Part shown: in pieces, positions 19,543-27,445 of the stretch | Position numbering within the stretch: position 1 is the first letter of the stretch | Layout of the letters: each line of letters begins with the position of its first letter | Assembly: GCF_003515065.1 (NCBI RefSeq) | Contig: NZ_QXGH01000016.1 | Span: forward strand, 1-64,000 | Reading direction: 5' to 3' | Source: Nocardioides immobilis | GTDB taxonomy: Bacteria; Actinomycetota; Actinomycetes; Propionibacteriales; Nocardioidaceae | DNA length: 64,000 nucleotides | Program-made: the position numbers and the translations under genes | Notes under the pieces: generated by a model | Databases searched by the model: none | The model's input: the letters and a program-made list of their open reading frames with translations, nothing else | What the model was told of the DNA's origin: nothing

Positions 19543-19995
19543 TCAACCGAGGTCGATCGCACCCATACCCCAGAGGATCGCGCCGCCGATGATCGCGAAG
19601 ACGACGAAGCCGAACGCGCCCGAGATCGCGTTCCTGACCCAGTAGCCGCGGCTCCGGAAGATCCGGACTCTCGTCGGGTCGTCGGGGTCGTAGATGATCG
19701 GCATCCCTGTGCCCGGCGTCAGCGCCTTGGGCACCCTCAGCCTGACTCCGAAGAGACGCTCGTCGGACGTGGTGAACCGGAGCTTGACGTAGTGCTCGGT
19801 CTCGTACCCTCCGACGCCGTTGCGGTCGATCGTGTACGACTCCTCGGTGTCCGCGTCGACGACCTCCGCGGCCGCCTGCCCCCCGCGCGAGGCCAACCGC
19901 TGGTAGACGATCCAGTCGACAGGGGTGAAGAGCAGGGCGAAGAGCGCCACCCCGCCGAAGATCAACCAGACGATCCATGCGCCTTCGGCATCCAT
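19543..19995 (-). CDS. DUF3592-family membrane protein
   Basis: The 150-aa product has an N-terminal membrane helix (about residues 6-26, IVWLIFGGVALFALLF). A small soluble beta domain (about 45-115) follows, with LRVPKALTPGTGMPIIYDPDDPTRVRI, the recurrent DUF3592 ending. A second helix lies at about 125-148 (AISGAFGFVVFAIIGGAILWG). The ATG at 19995 (MDAEGAW) is preferred because AGGAGG stands 7 nt before it; an earlier in-frame ATG at 20028 lacks one. Function unknown. Confidence 0.72.
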   Translation of the reverse strand: MDAEGAWIVWLIFGGVALFALLFTPVDWIVYQRLASRGGQAAAEVVDADTEESYTIDRNGVGGYETEHYVKLRFTTSDERLFGVRLRVPKALTPGTGMPIIYDPDDPTRVRIFRSRGYWVRNAISGAFGFVVFAIIGGAILWGMGAIDLG

Positions 19996-20094
19996 CTCGG
20001 CACCTCCTCCGCGCTGACTCCCAGCCACTCCCGAGGCTAGGGAGACCGGGCCGCGCGCAGGGCCGAACGCCCGGAAATCGTCCCCAGGGATGAG

Positions 20095-20784
20095 TCAGGC
20101 GGAGGCGCGGTGCAGGGCGACGATGCCGCCCGAGAGGTTGCGCCACTCCGGCTGCTGCCACCCCGCCTCGGCGAGCATCGCCGCCAGGCCGGCCTGGTCC
20201 GGCCAGGCGCGGATCGACTCGGCCAGGTAGACGTAGGCGTCCGGCGACGAGGACACCGCCTCGGCGACCGCGGGGAGCGTCTTCATCAGGTACTCGAGGT
20301 AGACCGTCCGCCACGGGCTCCAGGTCGGGTGGCTGAACTCGCAGACGACGAGACGGCCGCCCGGTCGGGTGACCCGGCGCATCTCGGCGAGGCCCTTGAC
20401 CGGGTCGACGATGTTGCGGAGGCCGAACGAGATGGTCACCGCGTCGAACGTGTCGTCGGCGAACGGCAGCTGGGTGCCGTCGCCCGCCGTGAAGGGCAGG
20501 TGCGGCAGCTGCTTCTTGCCGACCTGCAGCATGCCGATCGAGAAGTCGCACGGGACGACGGTCGCGCCGGCGTCGGCGAACGGCTGGCTCGACGTACCGG
20601 TGCCGGCGGCGAGGTCGAGCACCTTCTCGCCGTACGACGGGTCGACGGCCTCGAGCACCTCGCGCCGCCAGCGGCGGTCCTGCCCGAAGGACAGCACGTC
20701 ATTGGTGATGTCGTACCGCTTCGCGACGGCGTCGAACATGCGACGTACGTCGGCGGGCTGCTTGTCGAGTGCTGCTCGGGCCAC
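20095..20784 (-). CDS. menG: Demethylmenaquinone methyltransferase (MenG/UbiE)
   Basis: This SAM-dependent methyltransferase makes the last step of menaquinone synthesis, methylating demethylmenaquinone. The 229-aa protein has the UbiE signatures: [18 protein letters not shown] (about 23-40), SAM motif [13 protein letters not shown], and the UbiE block [28 protein letters not shown] start at 20784 is used. It diverges from the L,D-transpeptidase gene and is the monocistronic member of the scattered men set here. Confidence 0.93.
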   Translation of the reverse strand: MARAALDKQPADVRRMFDAVAKRYDITNDVLSFGQDRRWRREVLEAVDPSYGEKVLDLAAGTGTSSQPFADAGATVVPCDFSIGMLQVGKKQLPHLPFTAGDGTQLPFADDTFDAVTISFGLRNIVDPVKGLAEMRRVTRPGGRLVVCEFSHPTWSPWRTVYLEYLMKTLPAVAEAVSSSPDAYVYLAESIRAWPDQAGLAAMLAEAGWQQPEWRNLSGGIVALHRASA

Positions 20785-20890
20785 GCTCGAACTCTAGGGC
20801 GTGCGCGAGGTTCGCAACCAAACGGGCGGCTGCTGCGTCCTCTGTGTACCGAACCAAGTTGCAGCACCAAGACCCCACGAGGATCCCGCT

Positions 20891-21790
20891 ATGTCCACCC
20901 TCCGCCGCTTCACCATCGTCACCGTCGTCGCGACGCTCCTCTGTGGGCTCGCCTACGGCGTCGGCTGGGCCAGCCAGTCCGGCAGCCTCCCGTGGCAGCG
21001 CCCGGTGGACGACGCCAACACCGCGCCGGCCGCGCAGGACCGTCCCGCGGGCAAGGGCGCTCCCGACGAGGTCGACGAACCGGCCGACGAGCCCGCCGAC
21101 GAGCCGGACGAGGAGCCGCGCGAGGAGCCCGAGGAGCCGACGCTGGTGCCCGGCCCCGCCCTGCTCGCTCCCGGCGCCTCCGGCGCCGAGGTCCGCGACC
21201 TGCAGGCCCGGCTCGCCCAGATCGACTGGTTCAACGCCGACGTCACCGGGTTCTACGGCGACGTCACCACCGAGGCCGTTCGTGGCTTCCAGGCCAAGCG
21301 CGAGATCCCGGTGACCGGCGAGGTCGACCAGCGCACGCTGGACCGGCTCCACCGGATGACGACGGAGCCGACCCAGGCCGAGCTGACCAACCAGACGACC
21401 GCGAACACGCCGGGCGCGCTGGACCCGCGCTGCCTCGAGGGCCGGGTGCTCTGCGTCGACAAGTCGAGCAGCACGCTGCGCTGGGTGGTCGACGGCGAGG
21501 TGCAGAAGACCCTCGATGCCCGCTTCGGCGGGTCGTCGACGCCGACCCGGGAGGGCGTGTTCAGCGTCTTCCAGAAGAGCCGCGACCACGTGTCCAGCCT
21601 CTACGACACCTCGATGCCGTTCGCGATGTTCTTCTCCGGCGGCCAGGCCGTGCACTACTCGCCGGACTTCGCGTCGGTCGGCTACAACGGCGCCTCCCAC
21701 GGTTGCGTCAACACCCGTGACTACGACGGCATCGCCTGGCTCTACGACCAGGTGCAGATCGGTGACACGGTCGTCGTCTACTGGTCGTAG
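20891..21790 (+). CDS. L,D-transpeptidase with peptidoglycan-binding domain
   Basis: The enzyme forms 3-3 peptidoglycan cross-links or anchors proteins to the wall. From ATG 20891 it is 299 aa: membrane anchor/signal (about 7-28), an acidic Pro-rich linker (about 55-85, repeats of DEPA/DEP), a PG_binding_1 domain (about 92-155, ending GEVDQRTLDRL) and a YkuD catalytic domain (about 185-299). The catalytic HxnSHGCVN motif is clear, with H255, H270 and C272. The linker probably spans the periplasm-like space. It ends 20 bp before a perfect 14-bp hairpin. Confidence 0.9.
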   Translation: MSTLRRFTIVTVVATLLCGLAYGVGWASQSGSLPWQRPVDDANTAPAAQDRPAGKGAPDEVDEPADEPADEPDEEPREEPEEPTLVPGPALLAPGASGAEVRDLQARLAQIDWFNADVTGFYGDVTTEAVRGFQAKREIPVTGEVDQRTLDRLHRMTTEPTQAELTNQTTANTPGALDPRCLEGRVLCVDKSSSTLRWVVDGEVQKTLDARFGGSSTPTREGVFSVFQKSRDHVSSLYDTSMPFAMFFSGGQAVHYSPDFASVGYNGASHGCVNTRDYDGIAWLYDQVQIGDTVVVYWS

Positions 21791-21809
21791 CCGAGAATTT
21801 CTCCCGAAA

Positions 21810-21840
21810 GCGGGCCCGGGGTGTCACACCCCGGGCCCGC
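21810..21840 (+). terminator. Perfect 14-bp GC hairpin after the L,D-transpeptidase gene
   Basis: The arm GCGGGCCCGGGGTG, loop TCA and complementary arm CACCCCGGGCCCGC end at 21840. The stem is very stable and 20 bp beyond the stop codon, so a terminator is likely despite no T-tract. Its centre spells TGTCACA, which also fits the -35 element of an ECF41 promoter. Confidence 0.65.
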
Positions 21841-21848
21841 TCGGTGTC
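21822..21848 (+). promoter_or_regulatory. Candidate ECF41-type promoter
   Basis: TGTCACA at 21822-21828 and TGTC at 21845-21848 are separated by 16 bp. ECF41 sigma factors are reported to autoregulate through TGTCACA (-35) and CGTC (-10). The spacing suits transcription starting near 21855, 29 bp before the carboxymuconolactone decarboxylase ATG, and that gene is coupled to an ECF41 sigma gene. Confidence 0.5.
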
Positions 21849-21883
21849 TTCATGTCCGACACCCCCACCGAGGAGGAACTGAC

Positions 21884-22474
21884 ATGAGCAACACCCGGAT
21901 CCCCGCCGCCGAGATCACCGGTTTCAAGGGAGCCCTGCTGAAGCGGATGATCACCAAGACGCTGGGCCAGGTGCCCTCGTCCGTCGGCGTCTACTGGCAC
22001 AACCAGAAGGTGCTGATGACGTTGGGCGGCCTCGGCGGCAAGCTGAAGAAGTGGGACGCCTGCGACGAGGCGTTGAAGACGTTCGCGCACATGGCCGTCG
22101 CGTCGTACATCGGCTGCACCTGGTGCCTGGACTTCAACTACTTCGAGGCGCACAACAAGAACCTCGACATGGACAAGGCGCGTGAGGTGCCGCGCTGGCG
22201 CGAGTCGGACGTGTTCACGCCGCTCGAGCGGGAGGTGATGGGGTACGCCGAGGCGATGAGCCAGACGCCGGTCTCCGTCACCGACGAGATGGTCCAGAGC
22301 CTGCGCCAGCAGCTCGGCGACGCGGCGATGGTCGAGCTGACCGCCGTCATCGCGTTCGCCAACTTCACCACCCGGCCCAACGTGGCGCTGGGCATCGAGT
22401 CGGACGGCTTCGCCGCGGCGTGCGGGCTCAAGCCCCTTGCCGAGCCGACGGCGGCCGGGGTCGTACGGTCGTGA
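21884..22474 (+). CDS. Carboxymuconolactone decarboxylase-family protein
   Basis: The 196-aa protein has an AhpD-like all-helical CMD domain with the redox motif CTWC (YIGCTWCLDFNYF) at about residues 85-97. It may be a peroxidase/disulfide-handling protein; true carboxymuconolactone decarboxylase activity is not implied. The ATG at 21884 follows AGGAGG. Its TGA overlaps the GTG of the ECF41 sigma gene. CMD-family genes are the classic partners of ECF41 sigma factors, which supports the pairing. Confidence 0.85.
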   Translation: MSNTRIPAAEITGFKGALLKRMITKTLGQVPSSVGVYWHNQKVLMTLGGLGGKLKKWDACDEALKTFAHMAVASYIGCTWCLDFNYFEAHNKNLDMDKAREVPRWRESDVFTPLEREVMGYAEAMSQTPVSVTDEMVQSLRQQLGDAAMVELTAVIAFANFTTRPNVALGIESDGFAAACGLKPLAEPTAAGVVRS

Positions 22475-23358
22475 CCGTGACTCCGCCGTCTGTCGATCCG
22501 TTCGTCGAGCACCGCAGCCTGCTCTTCACCGTCGCCTACGAGATGCTCGGCTCCGCGGCCGACGCCGAGGACGTCGTGCAGGAGAGCTGGCTGCGGTGGG
22601 CAGACGTCGAGCAGGCCGAGGTGCGCGACCCGCGGGCCTACCTGGTCCGCGTCGTCACCCGGCAGTCGCTCAACCGGCTGCGGTCGAACTCGCGTCGACG
22701 GGAGGACTACGTCGGGGAGTGGCTGCCGGAGCCGCTGCTCACCTCGCCCGACGTGGCGGAGGACGTCGAGCTCGCCGAGAACGTGTCGATCGCGATGCTC
22801 ACCGTGCTCGAGACGCTGGGGCCGGCCGAGCGGGCGGTGTTCGTGCTGCGCGAGGTGTTCGACACGCCGTACGACGAGATCGCCGAGGCGGTCGACAAGT
22901 CGCCGGCCGCCGTACGGCAGATCGCGCACCGCGCGAAGGAGCACGTCGCCGCGCGGCGGCCCCGGATTCAGGTGAAGCGCGACGAGCAGCAGGCGGCGGT
23001 CGAGAAATTCCTCGCAGCCGTCAAGGGCGGAGACATGCAGGACCTGCTGGCCGTGCTGGCGCCCGACGTGGTGATGGTGGCCGACGGCGGCGGTATCGCC
23101 CAGGCAGCCCGCAAGCCGATCCACGGCGCCGGGAAGGTGGCAGCGTTCCTCGGGACCGCGAAGCGGATCAACATCGAGTTCACCGGTGTCCCGATCTCCA
23201 TCAACGGTCTCCCGGGCGCGCGGCTCGACATCCCGTTCGACGGCTCGACCACGGCGCTCAGCTTCGTCGTCGAGGACGGCCTGATCACCCGGATCTACGC
23301 CATGCGCAACCCGAACAAGCTGCAGCGGCTCGCGGACGTGACGTCGCTGCAGCGGTGA
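22471..23358 (+). CDS. ECF41-family RNA polymerase sigma factor (SigJ-like)
   Basis: From GTG 22471 (GTGA overlap with the CMD gene) it is 295 aa. Sigma region 2 covers about 10-75 and region 4 about 105-160 (TLGPAERAVFVLREVFDTPYDEIAEAV). A C-terminal SnoaL-like domain of about 120 residues regulates activity in place of a separate anti-sigma factor. The family marks are present: DGGG at 205-208 and NPNKL at 280-284 (the usual form is NPDKL). It probably transcribes its own operon from the promoter-like site at 21822. The signal sensed is unknown. Confidence 0.9.
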   Translation: MTVTPPSVDPFVEHRSLLFTVAYEMLGSAADAEDVVQESWLRWADVEQAEVRDPRAYLVRVVTRQSLNRLRSNSRRREDYVGEWLPEPLLTSPDVAEDVELAENVSIAMLTVLETLGPAERAVFVLREVFDTPYDEIAEAVDKSPAAVRQIAHRAKEHVAARRPRIQVKRDEQQAAVEKFLAAVKGGDMQDLLAVLAPDVVMVADGGGIAQAARKPIHGAGKVAAFLGTAKRINIEFTGVPISINGLPGARLDIPFDGSTTALSFVVEDGLITRIYAMRNPNKLQRLADVTSLQR

Positions 23359-23361
23359 CGG

Positions 23362-23982
23362 CTACTCCAGGCCGGCCTGGTCGACGACGTCGTCGACGAT
23401 CTCGGCGGTCTGCTCGACGGTGAGTCCCGGAGCGGCGTACACGTTGACCGTGCGTCCGGCCACCACCCGCTGGCACTGCACCTGGAACGGCGGGGCCTCC
23501 TGCTCGAGGGCCTGCACCTGCCACTGGCCGATGCAGACGCTGTCGCCCTCCTGCAGGAAGTCGCTGTAGGTCTGGGAGTTGGCGGCCATCTCGCGCGGGA
23601 CCGGGGGACCCTGCTGCAGGAACAGGCCGGACTCGCCGTCGTAGATCGTGACGGCGACCTGGGTCTGGATGTCCGCGGTCGTGTAGAGCGCGACCGCCGT
23701 GTCGGTGCCGAACGCCTCGGTCAGCTTCTCGCCGCTGTAGGTCTCGACCTGGTTGGCCATCTCGTCGTACTGCGGGTCGACGTCGGGGTAGCGCTGCAGC
23801 GCGCCGTCGAGCAGCGTCTCGGGCAGCAGGTCGGCGGCCGGCCGGCCGTCGCCGCCCTGCTCCTCCGCGGTGGCCTCGGGCTCGTCGCCGACGACCTCGG
23901 GGAGGCCGACGGCGAAGCCGACGACGCCGGCGAGCAGGACCACGCCGGAGGCGGCGCCGACGATCGTGGAACGCAGTGGCAT
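23362..23982 (-). CDS. Hypothetical membrane-anchored secreted protein
   Basis: The 206-aa product from ATG 23982 (MPLRSTIVGAASGVVLLAGVVGFAVGL) has one N-terminal membrane helix or uncleaved signal. An acidic linker (about 31-50) leads to a soluble domain with two cysteines (VCIGQW and VQCQRV) that could form a disulfide. I do not recognise the domain. It lies 14 bp downstream of the metallo-hydrolase on the same strand, so the two may be co-transcribed, and it converges on the ECF41 gene with 3 bp between stops. Confidence 0.65.
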   Translation of the reverse strand: MPLRSTIVGAASGVVLLAGVVGFAVGLPEVVGDEPEATAEEQGGDGRPAADLLPETLLDGALQRYPDVDPQYDEMANQVETYSGEKLTEAFGTDTAVALYTTADIQTQVAVTIYDGESGLFLQQGPPVPREMAANSQTYSDFLQEGDSVCIGQWQVQALEQEAPPFQVQCQRVVAGRTVNVYAAPGLTVEQTAEIVDDVVDQAGLE

Positions 23983-23996
23983 CGGGCCATCATGCC

Positions 23997-24635
23997 CTAG
24001 AGGTCGGCGCCGTCCGCGAGCCGGACATAGTCCAGACCAGCAGCGCCGAGGAACCGGCCGAAGTGGCCGTCGACGATCCCGAGCCCGGCCTCGGAGTAGA
24101 CCCGGTCGTGGATCGCGACGTTGCGGGGAGCCGCGACGGACCGGGCGAAGTCGATGCCCTCGGAGGCCTTCATCCACGGTGCGCACACCGGGGCGAGGAG
24201 TACGTCGACCGGCCGGCCGGGCCCCGTCAGCGCGTCCCCGGGGTGGAAGACCGTGGTGTCGCCGAGGGTGAGCAGGTAGCCGCTGTTGTCGAAGCGCGGC
24301 AGCTCGGGGTGGATGACGGCGTGCAGCTCGCCGACCGCGGTGACGGGGATGGTCCCGGCATCGAAGGCCTCGCCCGGAGCGACCACCGTCACCCGCTCGG
24401 CCAGGTCCGGGGACTGGTCGCGAATCTGGGCGGCGACCGCAGCGATCGTGAAGATCCGCGCGTCGGTCCGGCGCAGGTGGTCGGGGTGGAAGTGGTCCGG
24501 GTGCTCGTGAGTGATGAGCACGGCGTCGGCCCCGTCGACGGCGTCGGCCTCGGTGAAGACGCCGGGATCGAGCACCAAGGTCGTGCCGCCGTGCTCGACC
24601 CGGACGCAGGAGTGGCCGCACTTGGTCAGTCGCAT
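23997..24635 (-). CDS. MBL-fold metallo-hydrolase (UlaG-like)
   Basis: The 212-aa protein has the metallo-beta-lactamase metal motif HEHPDHFH (about residues 43-50) after VLDPGVFTE, plus a later FHPGDAL and an IHDRVYSEAG segment that supply further ligands. It is the short form close to UlaG and YtkL-type hydrolases. Substrate unknown. The gene has an ATG start and probably shares a transcript with the downstream membrane protein. Confidence 0.82.
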   Translation of the reverse strand: MRLTKCGHSCVRVEHGGTTLVLDPGVFTEADAVDGADAVLITHEHPDHFHPDHLRRTDARIFTIAAVAAQIRDQSPDLAERVTVVAPGEAFDAGTIPVTAVGELHAVIHPELPRFDNSGYLLTLGDTTVFHPGDALTGPGRPVDVLLAPVCAPWMKASEGIDFARSVAAPRNVAIHDRVYSEAGLGIVDGHFGRFLGAAGLDYVRLADGADL

Positions 24636-24665
24636 GGACCCACGCTAGCTCCGGAGTCACTGGTC

Positions 24666-24703
24666 GCCCGCTGGTTAAGGCGCCGCCCGCTGGTTGAGGT
24701 GCG
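24666..24703. repeat. Tandem pair of GCCCGCTGGTT units
   Basis: GCCCGCTGGTTAAGGCGCC (24666-24684) is followed directly by GCCCGCTGGTTGAGGTGCG (24685-24703). The second copy forms the left edge of the inverted repeat element at 24691. Confidence 0.55.
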
Positions 24704-24756
24704 AGGACCGGCACCCGACCACCGCCGAGCTGCAGGCACGACGAGCCTCGAAACCA
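24691..24756. repeat. REP-like imperfect palindrome upstream of the DUF222 gene
   Basis: The element begins TGGTTGAGGTGCGAGGA and ends ACGAGCCTCGAAACCA, so its ends are imperfect complements. A shorter relative in opposite orientation lies at 26332-26375, beyond the HNH gene. Confidence 0.6.
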
Positions 24757-24863
24757 AGGCCCAGGCACCCGGCGAGCCACTTGTGGTCCACAGGCCAGCT
24801 TGACGAACCGTCAGTCCACAGGCGGGTTCCGCGCGTTTCGATGTGTCGGTGGTCCCATGTTGA

Positions 24864-26270
24864 ATGTTCAGTATGGATCTCGGGACCGCACCCCTCTTCG
24901 ACCTCTCCGCCACCCCGGCGGACGAGGCCGCCGAGGGCGCGCCGGTGACGCGGTCGCAGCAGCTGTTGACGGCGATCCGGGGCCGCCGTGCGGCGATTGC
25001 CGACCACGAGATCGGCCTGCTTCGTGAAATCGCCGAATGGGCCGGCGAGCACGTCGTGGCCGAGGGGGCGGAGGCTTCGACGATCACCGAGCGGGGTTTC
25101 GACACCGGGCTTCCGGTCGCCGGACCCGGTGCCCCGTTGATCGGCGACTTCGCGGTGATGGAGCTCTCCGCGCTGCTGGGCCGGTCCCTGGACTCCGGCC
25201 GCGCTTATGTGGGTCAGGTGGTGGAGCTGGCCTACCGGCTCCCGAAGACCTGGGCCCGGGTGCTCGAGGGCCGGGTTCCGGTGTGGAAGGCACTGCGGAT
25301 CGCGGAGTCCACCCGCACCCTGCGCGAAGAAGCCGTTGGGTTCGTGGACCGGCAGCTCGCCCCGCTCGCCCGCGGCGTCAGCTGGGCGCAGATCGACCGG
25401 CTGGTCGAGGAGGCCCTGGTCAGGTTCGAACCCGAAGCGGCCGAGGAGAAGCGCACGGCGGCCCAAGAGACCCGGCACGTCGACATCGACCTCGACCACG
25501 CTGGGTTCGACGGCACCGCCGAGGTCACCGCCACCCTCGACATCGCCGACGCCCTCGACCTCGAAGCCGCGGCCGCCCGCCGCGCCAATCTGCTCGGCCA
25601 GCTCGGCTGCGAGGACTCCCTCGACGTCCGCCGGTCGGTCGCGCTCGGGGGAGATCGCCCGCCACGACCTCGCCCTCGACCTCCAGGTCGTCGACCCCGA
25701 CACCGGGGAGATCACCCGCACCGTCCCCGGCCGCAGGGTCGAGCTGATCGTCCACCTCAACGACGCCATCGGCCACACGGCCGACGGCGCGGTCGGCCGG
25801 TTCGCCAACACCCGCACCCCGATCTCACCGGAGCAGGTCAAGGAATGGATGGGCACCCCGGGCACCAGCGTGCTGGTGCGGCCGGTGATCGACCTCAACG
25901 GTCACCAGCCGGTCGACTCCTACGAGATCCCGGACCGGATCCGCCGCCAGGTCGAGCTGGCCGACCACCACTGCACCTACCCCTGCTGCACCAGGCCAGC
26001 CGAACGCTGCGACCTCGACCACAACGTCCCCCACACCCAGGGCGGACCGACGTGTCGGTGCAACCTGAACCCGAAGTGCCGAGGCCACCACCGGTACAAG
26101 ACCTCAGGACTCGCGACCTGCCGGATCCTCTCACCCGGCACCTACCTGTGGACCCTGCCCAGCGGGCTGTACCTGGTCGACCCCACCGGCACCTACGACC
26201 TCACACCCGACCCGGCACCACCCAGCCGTCCGAGCCGCCGACCGACCCGGCCGATCCACCCGACGAGTAG
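24864..26270 (+). pseudogene. DUF222/HNH endonuclease gene with a frameshift
   Basis: DUF222-HNH proteins are high-copy, presumably mobile homing-type nucleases of actinobacteria. The first part, from ATG 24864 or 24873 (MDLGTAPLFDLSATP), reads about 260 codons of DUF222 up to RRSVALG. The G5 run at 25647-25651 carries one base too many: homology resumes in the next frame as GEIARHDLALDLQV. It continues to the HNH domain, with zinc cysteines (CTYPCC), DLDH and CRGHHR. That second frame stays open to 26601. The original frame ends at 26270 with a more natural tail (EPPTDPADPPDE), hinting at a second slip near 26215-26230. The shift may be real decay or a homopolymer sequencing error. Confidence 0.8.
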
Positions 26271-26608
26271 CCACCGAGCCCCGCACCCCCGCCACCTGGT
26301 TCCACCGGCGGGGATATCGGCGCGCTCCAGGGGTGGCTTCGAGGCTCCTCGGTGCGTTCGTCGCACCTCAACCACCGCGCGCCCGGCCGCCGACCGCGAC
26401 CACCCGCCGTACCTGCCCCGGCCGCAACCCGAGCGAGCACCCCAGACCTCGCCGCGCCCTCCCTGGCGCGCGACCAAGTGCCGCAACCCACAACGACGGC
26501 GACCACGCCTCCTCGAAAGCTCAACGATCCGCCAGCCGACGACGGCGGTGCGGCTGCCGCTGACGGGATCCGTGGAATCAGGCGACGGACGGTCAGGTTG
26601 AGCCGGGC
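26271..26608. other. Gene-poor spacer with a repeat element
   Basis: Apart from a possible C-terminal read-through of the HNH frame (to 26601), I see no convincing coding here. It contains the REP-like element at 26332-26375. The promoter and ribosome binding site of the following reductase gene are not distinct. Confidence 0.5.
26332..26375. repeat. REP-like imperfect palindrome downstream of the DUF222 gene
   Basis: It starts GGTGGCTTCGAGG and ends CCTCAACCACC, an imperfect hairpin. It resembles, in opposite orientation, the element at 24691-24756 (TCGCACCTCAACCA here, TGGTTGAGGTGCGA there). The DUF222/HNH gene therefore sits between inverted copies. Confidence 0.6.
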
Positions 26609-27445
26609 ATGATCGCGATCACCGGCGCCACCGGAGCCCTCGGCGGGCAGGTCGCACGCCTGCTGGCCGACCAGTCCCCCACCCTCGTCGTCCGCGACCC
26701 GTCGCGGGCACCGGACGTGGGCGGGGAGGTACGGCAGGCGTCGTACGACGACCGGGCCGCTGCCGAGCTCGCCCTCGCCGGCGTCGACACGCTCCTGCTC
26801 GTGTCGGCCGCCGAGTCCGCGACCCGGCGCCAGCAGCACCGGACGATGGTGGAGGCGGCTGCGGCGGCGGGCGTCCGGCACCTCGTCTACACCTCGTTCG
26901 TGGGCGCGGGTGCCGATGCGACGTTCACCCTCGGCCGGGACCACGGCGACACCGAGCAGGCGATCCGGGACGCCGCGGCGCGCAGCGGGATGACCTACAC
27001 CCTGCTCCGCGACAACTTCTACGCCGACGTGCTGCCGTGGTTCGCCGACGCGTCCGGGGTGATCCGCGGGCCGGCCGGCGACGGGCGGGTCGCGGCGGTC
27101 GCCCGGGCGGACGTGGCGGGCGTGGCGGCCGCCGTACTCCTGGCGCCGGAGGCGCACGCCGGCGCGATCTACGAGCTCACCGGTCCGGAGGCTCTGACGA
27201 TGGCCGAGGTCGCCGCCCGTGCCGGAGCGGCGGTCGGGCGGGAGCTGCGCTACGAGGAGGAAACGATCGAGGAGGCCTACGCGTCGCGGCGCGCGGGCTA
27301 TCCCGACGCCGCCGACTTCGAGCTCGACGCCTGGGTGAGCACCTACACCGCGATCGCCGACGGCTCCGTCGCGACCGTGACGAACGACGTCGAGAAGGTC
27401 ACCGGTCGCCCGGCCCGCACCCTGGAGGAGGCGCTCAGGCCGTGA
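26609..27445 (+). CDS. NmrA-like NAD(P)-binding reductase (QOR2-type SDR)
   Basis: The 278-aa atypical short-chain dehydrogenase opens with a Rossmann motif (MIAITGATGALGGQVA). It has the family's TSFVGAGAD segment and a C-terminal part (VTGRPARTLEEAL) typical of NmrA/QOR2 quinone-reductase-like proteins. It probably binds NADPH; whether it reduces quinones or acts as a redox sensor cannot be told. The last 11 bp overlap the 3' end of the antiporter gene on the other strand. Confidence 0.85.
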   Translation: MIAITGATGALGGQVARLLADQSPTLVVRDPSRAPDVGGEVRQASYDDRAAAELALAGVDTLLLVSAAESATRRQQHRTMVEAAAAAGVRHLVYTSFVGAGADATFTLGRDHGDTEQAIRDAAARSGMTYTLLRDNFYADVLPWFADASGVIRGPAGDGRVAAVARADVAGVAAAVLLAPEAHAGAIYELTGPEALTMAEVAARAGAAVGRELRYEEETIEEAYASRRAGYPDAADFELDAWVSTYTAIADGSVATVTNDVEKVTGRPARTLEEALRP

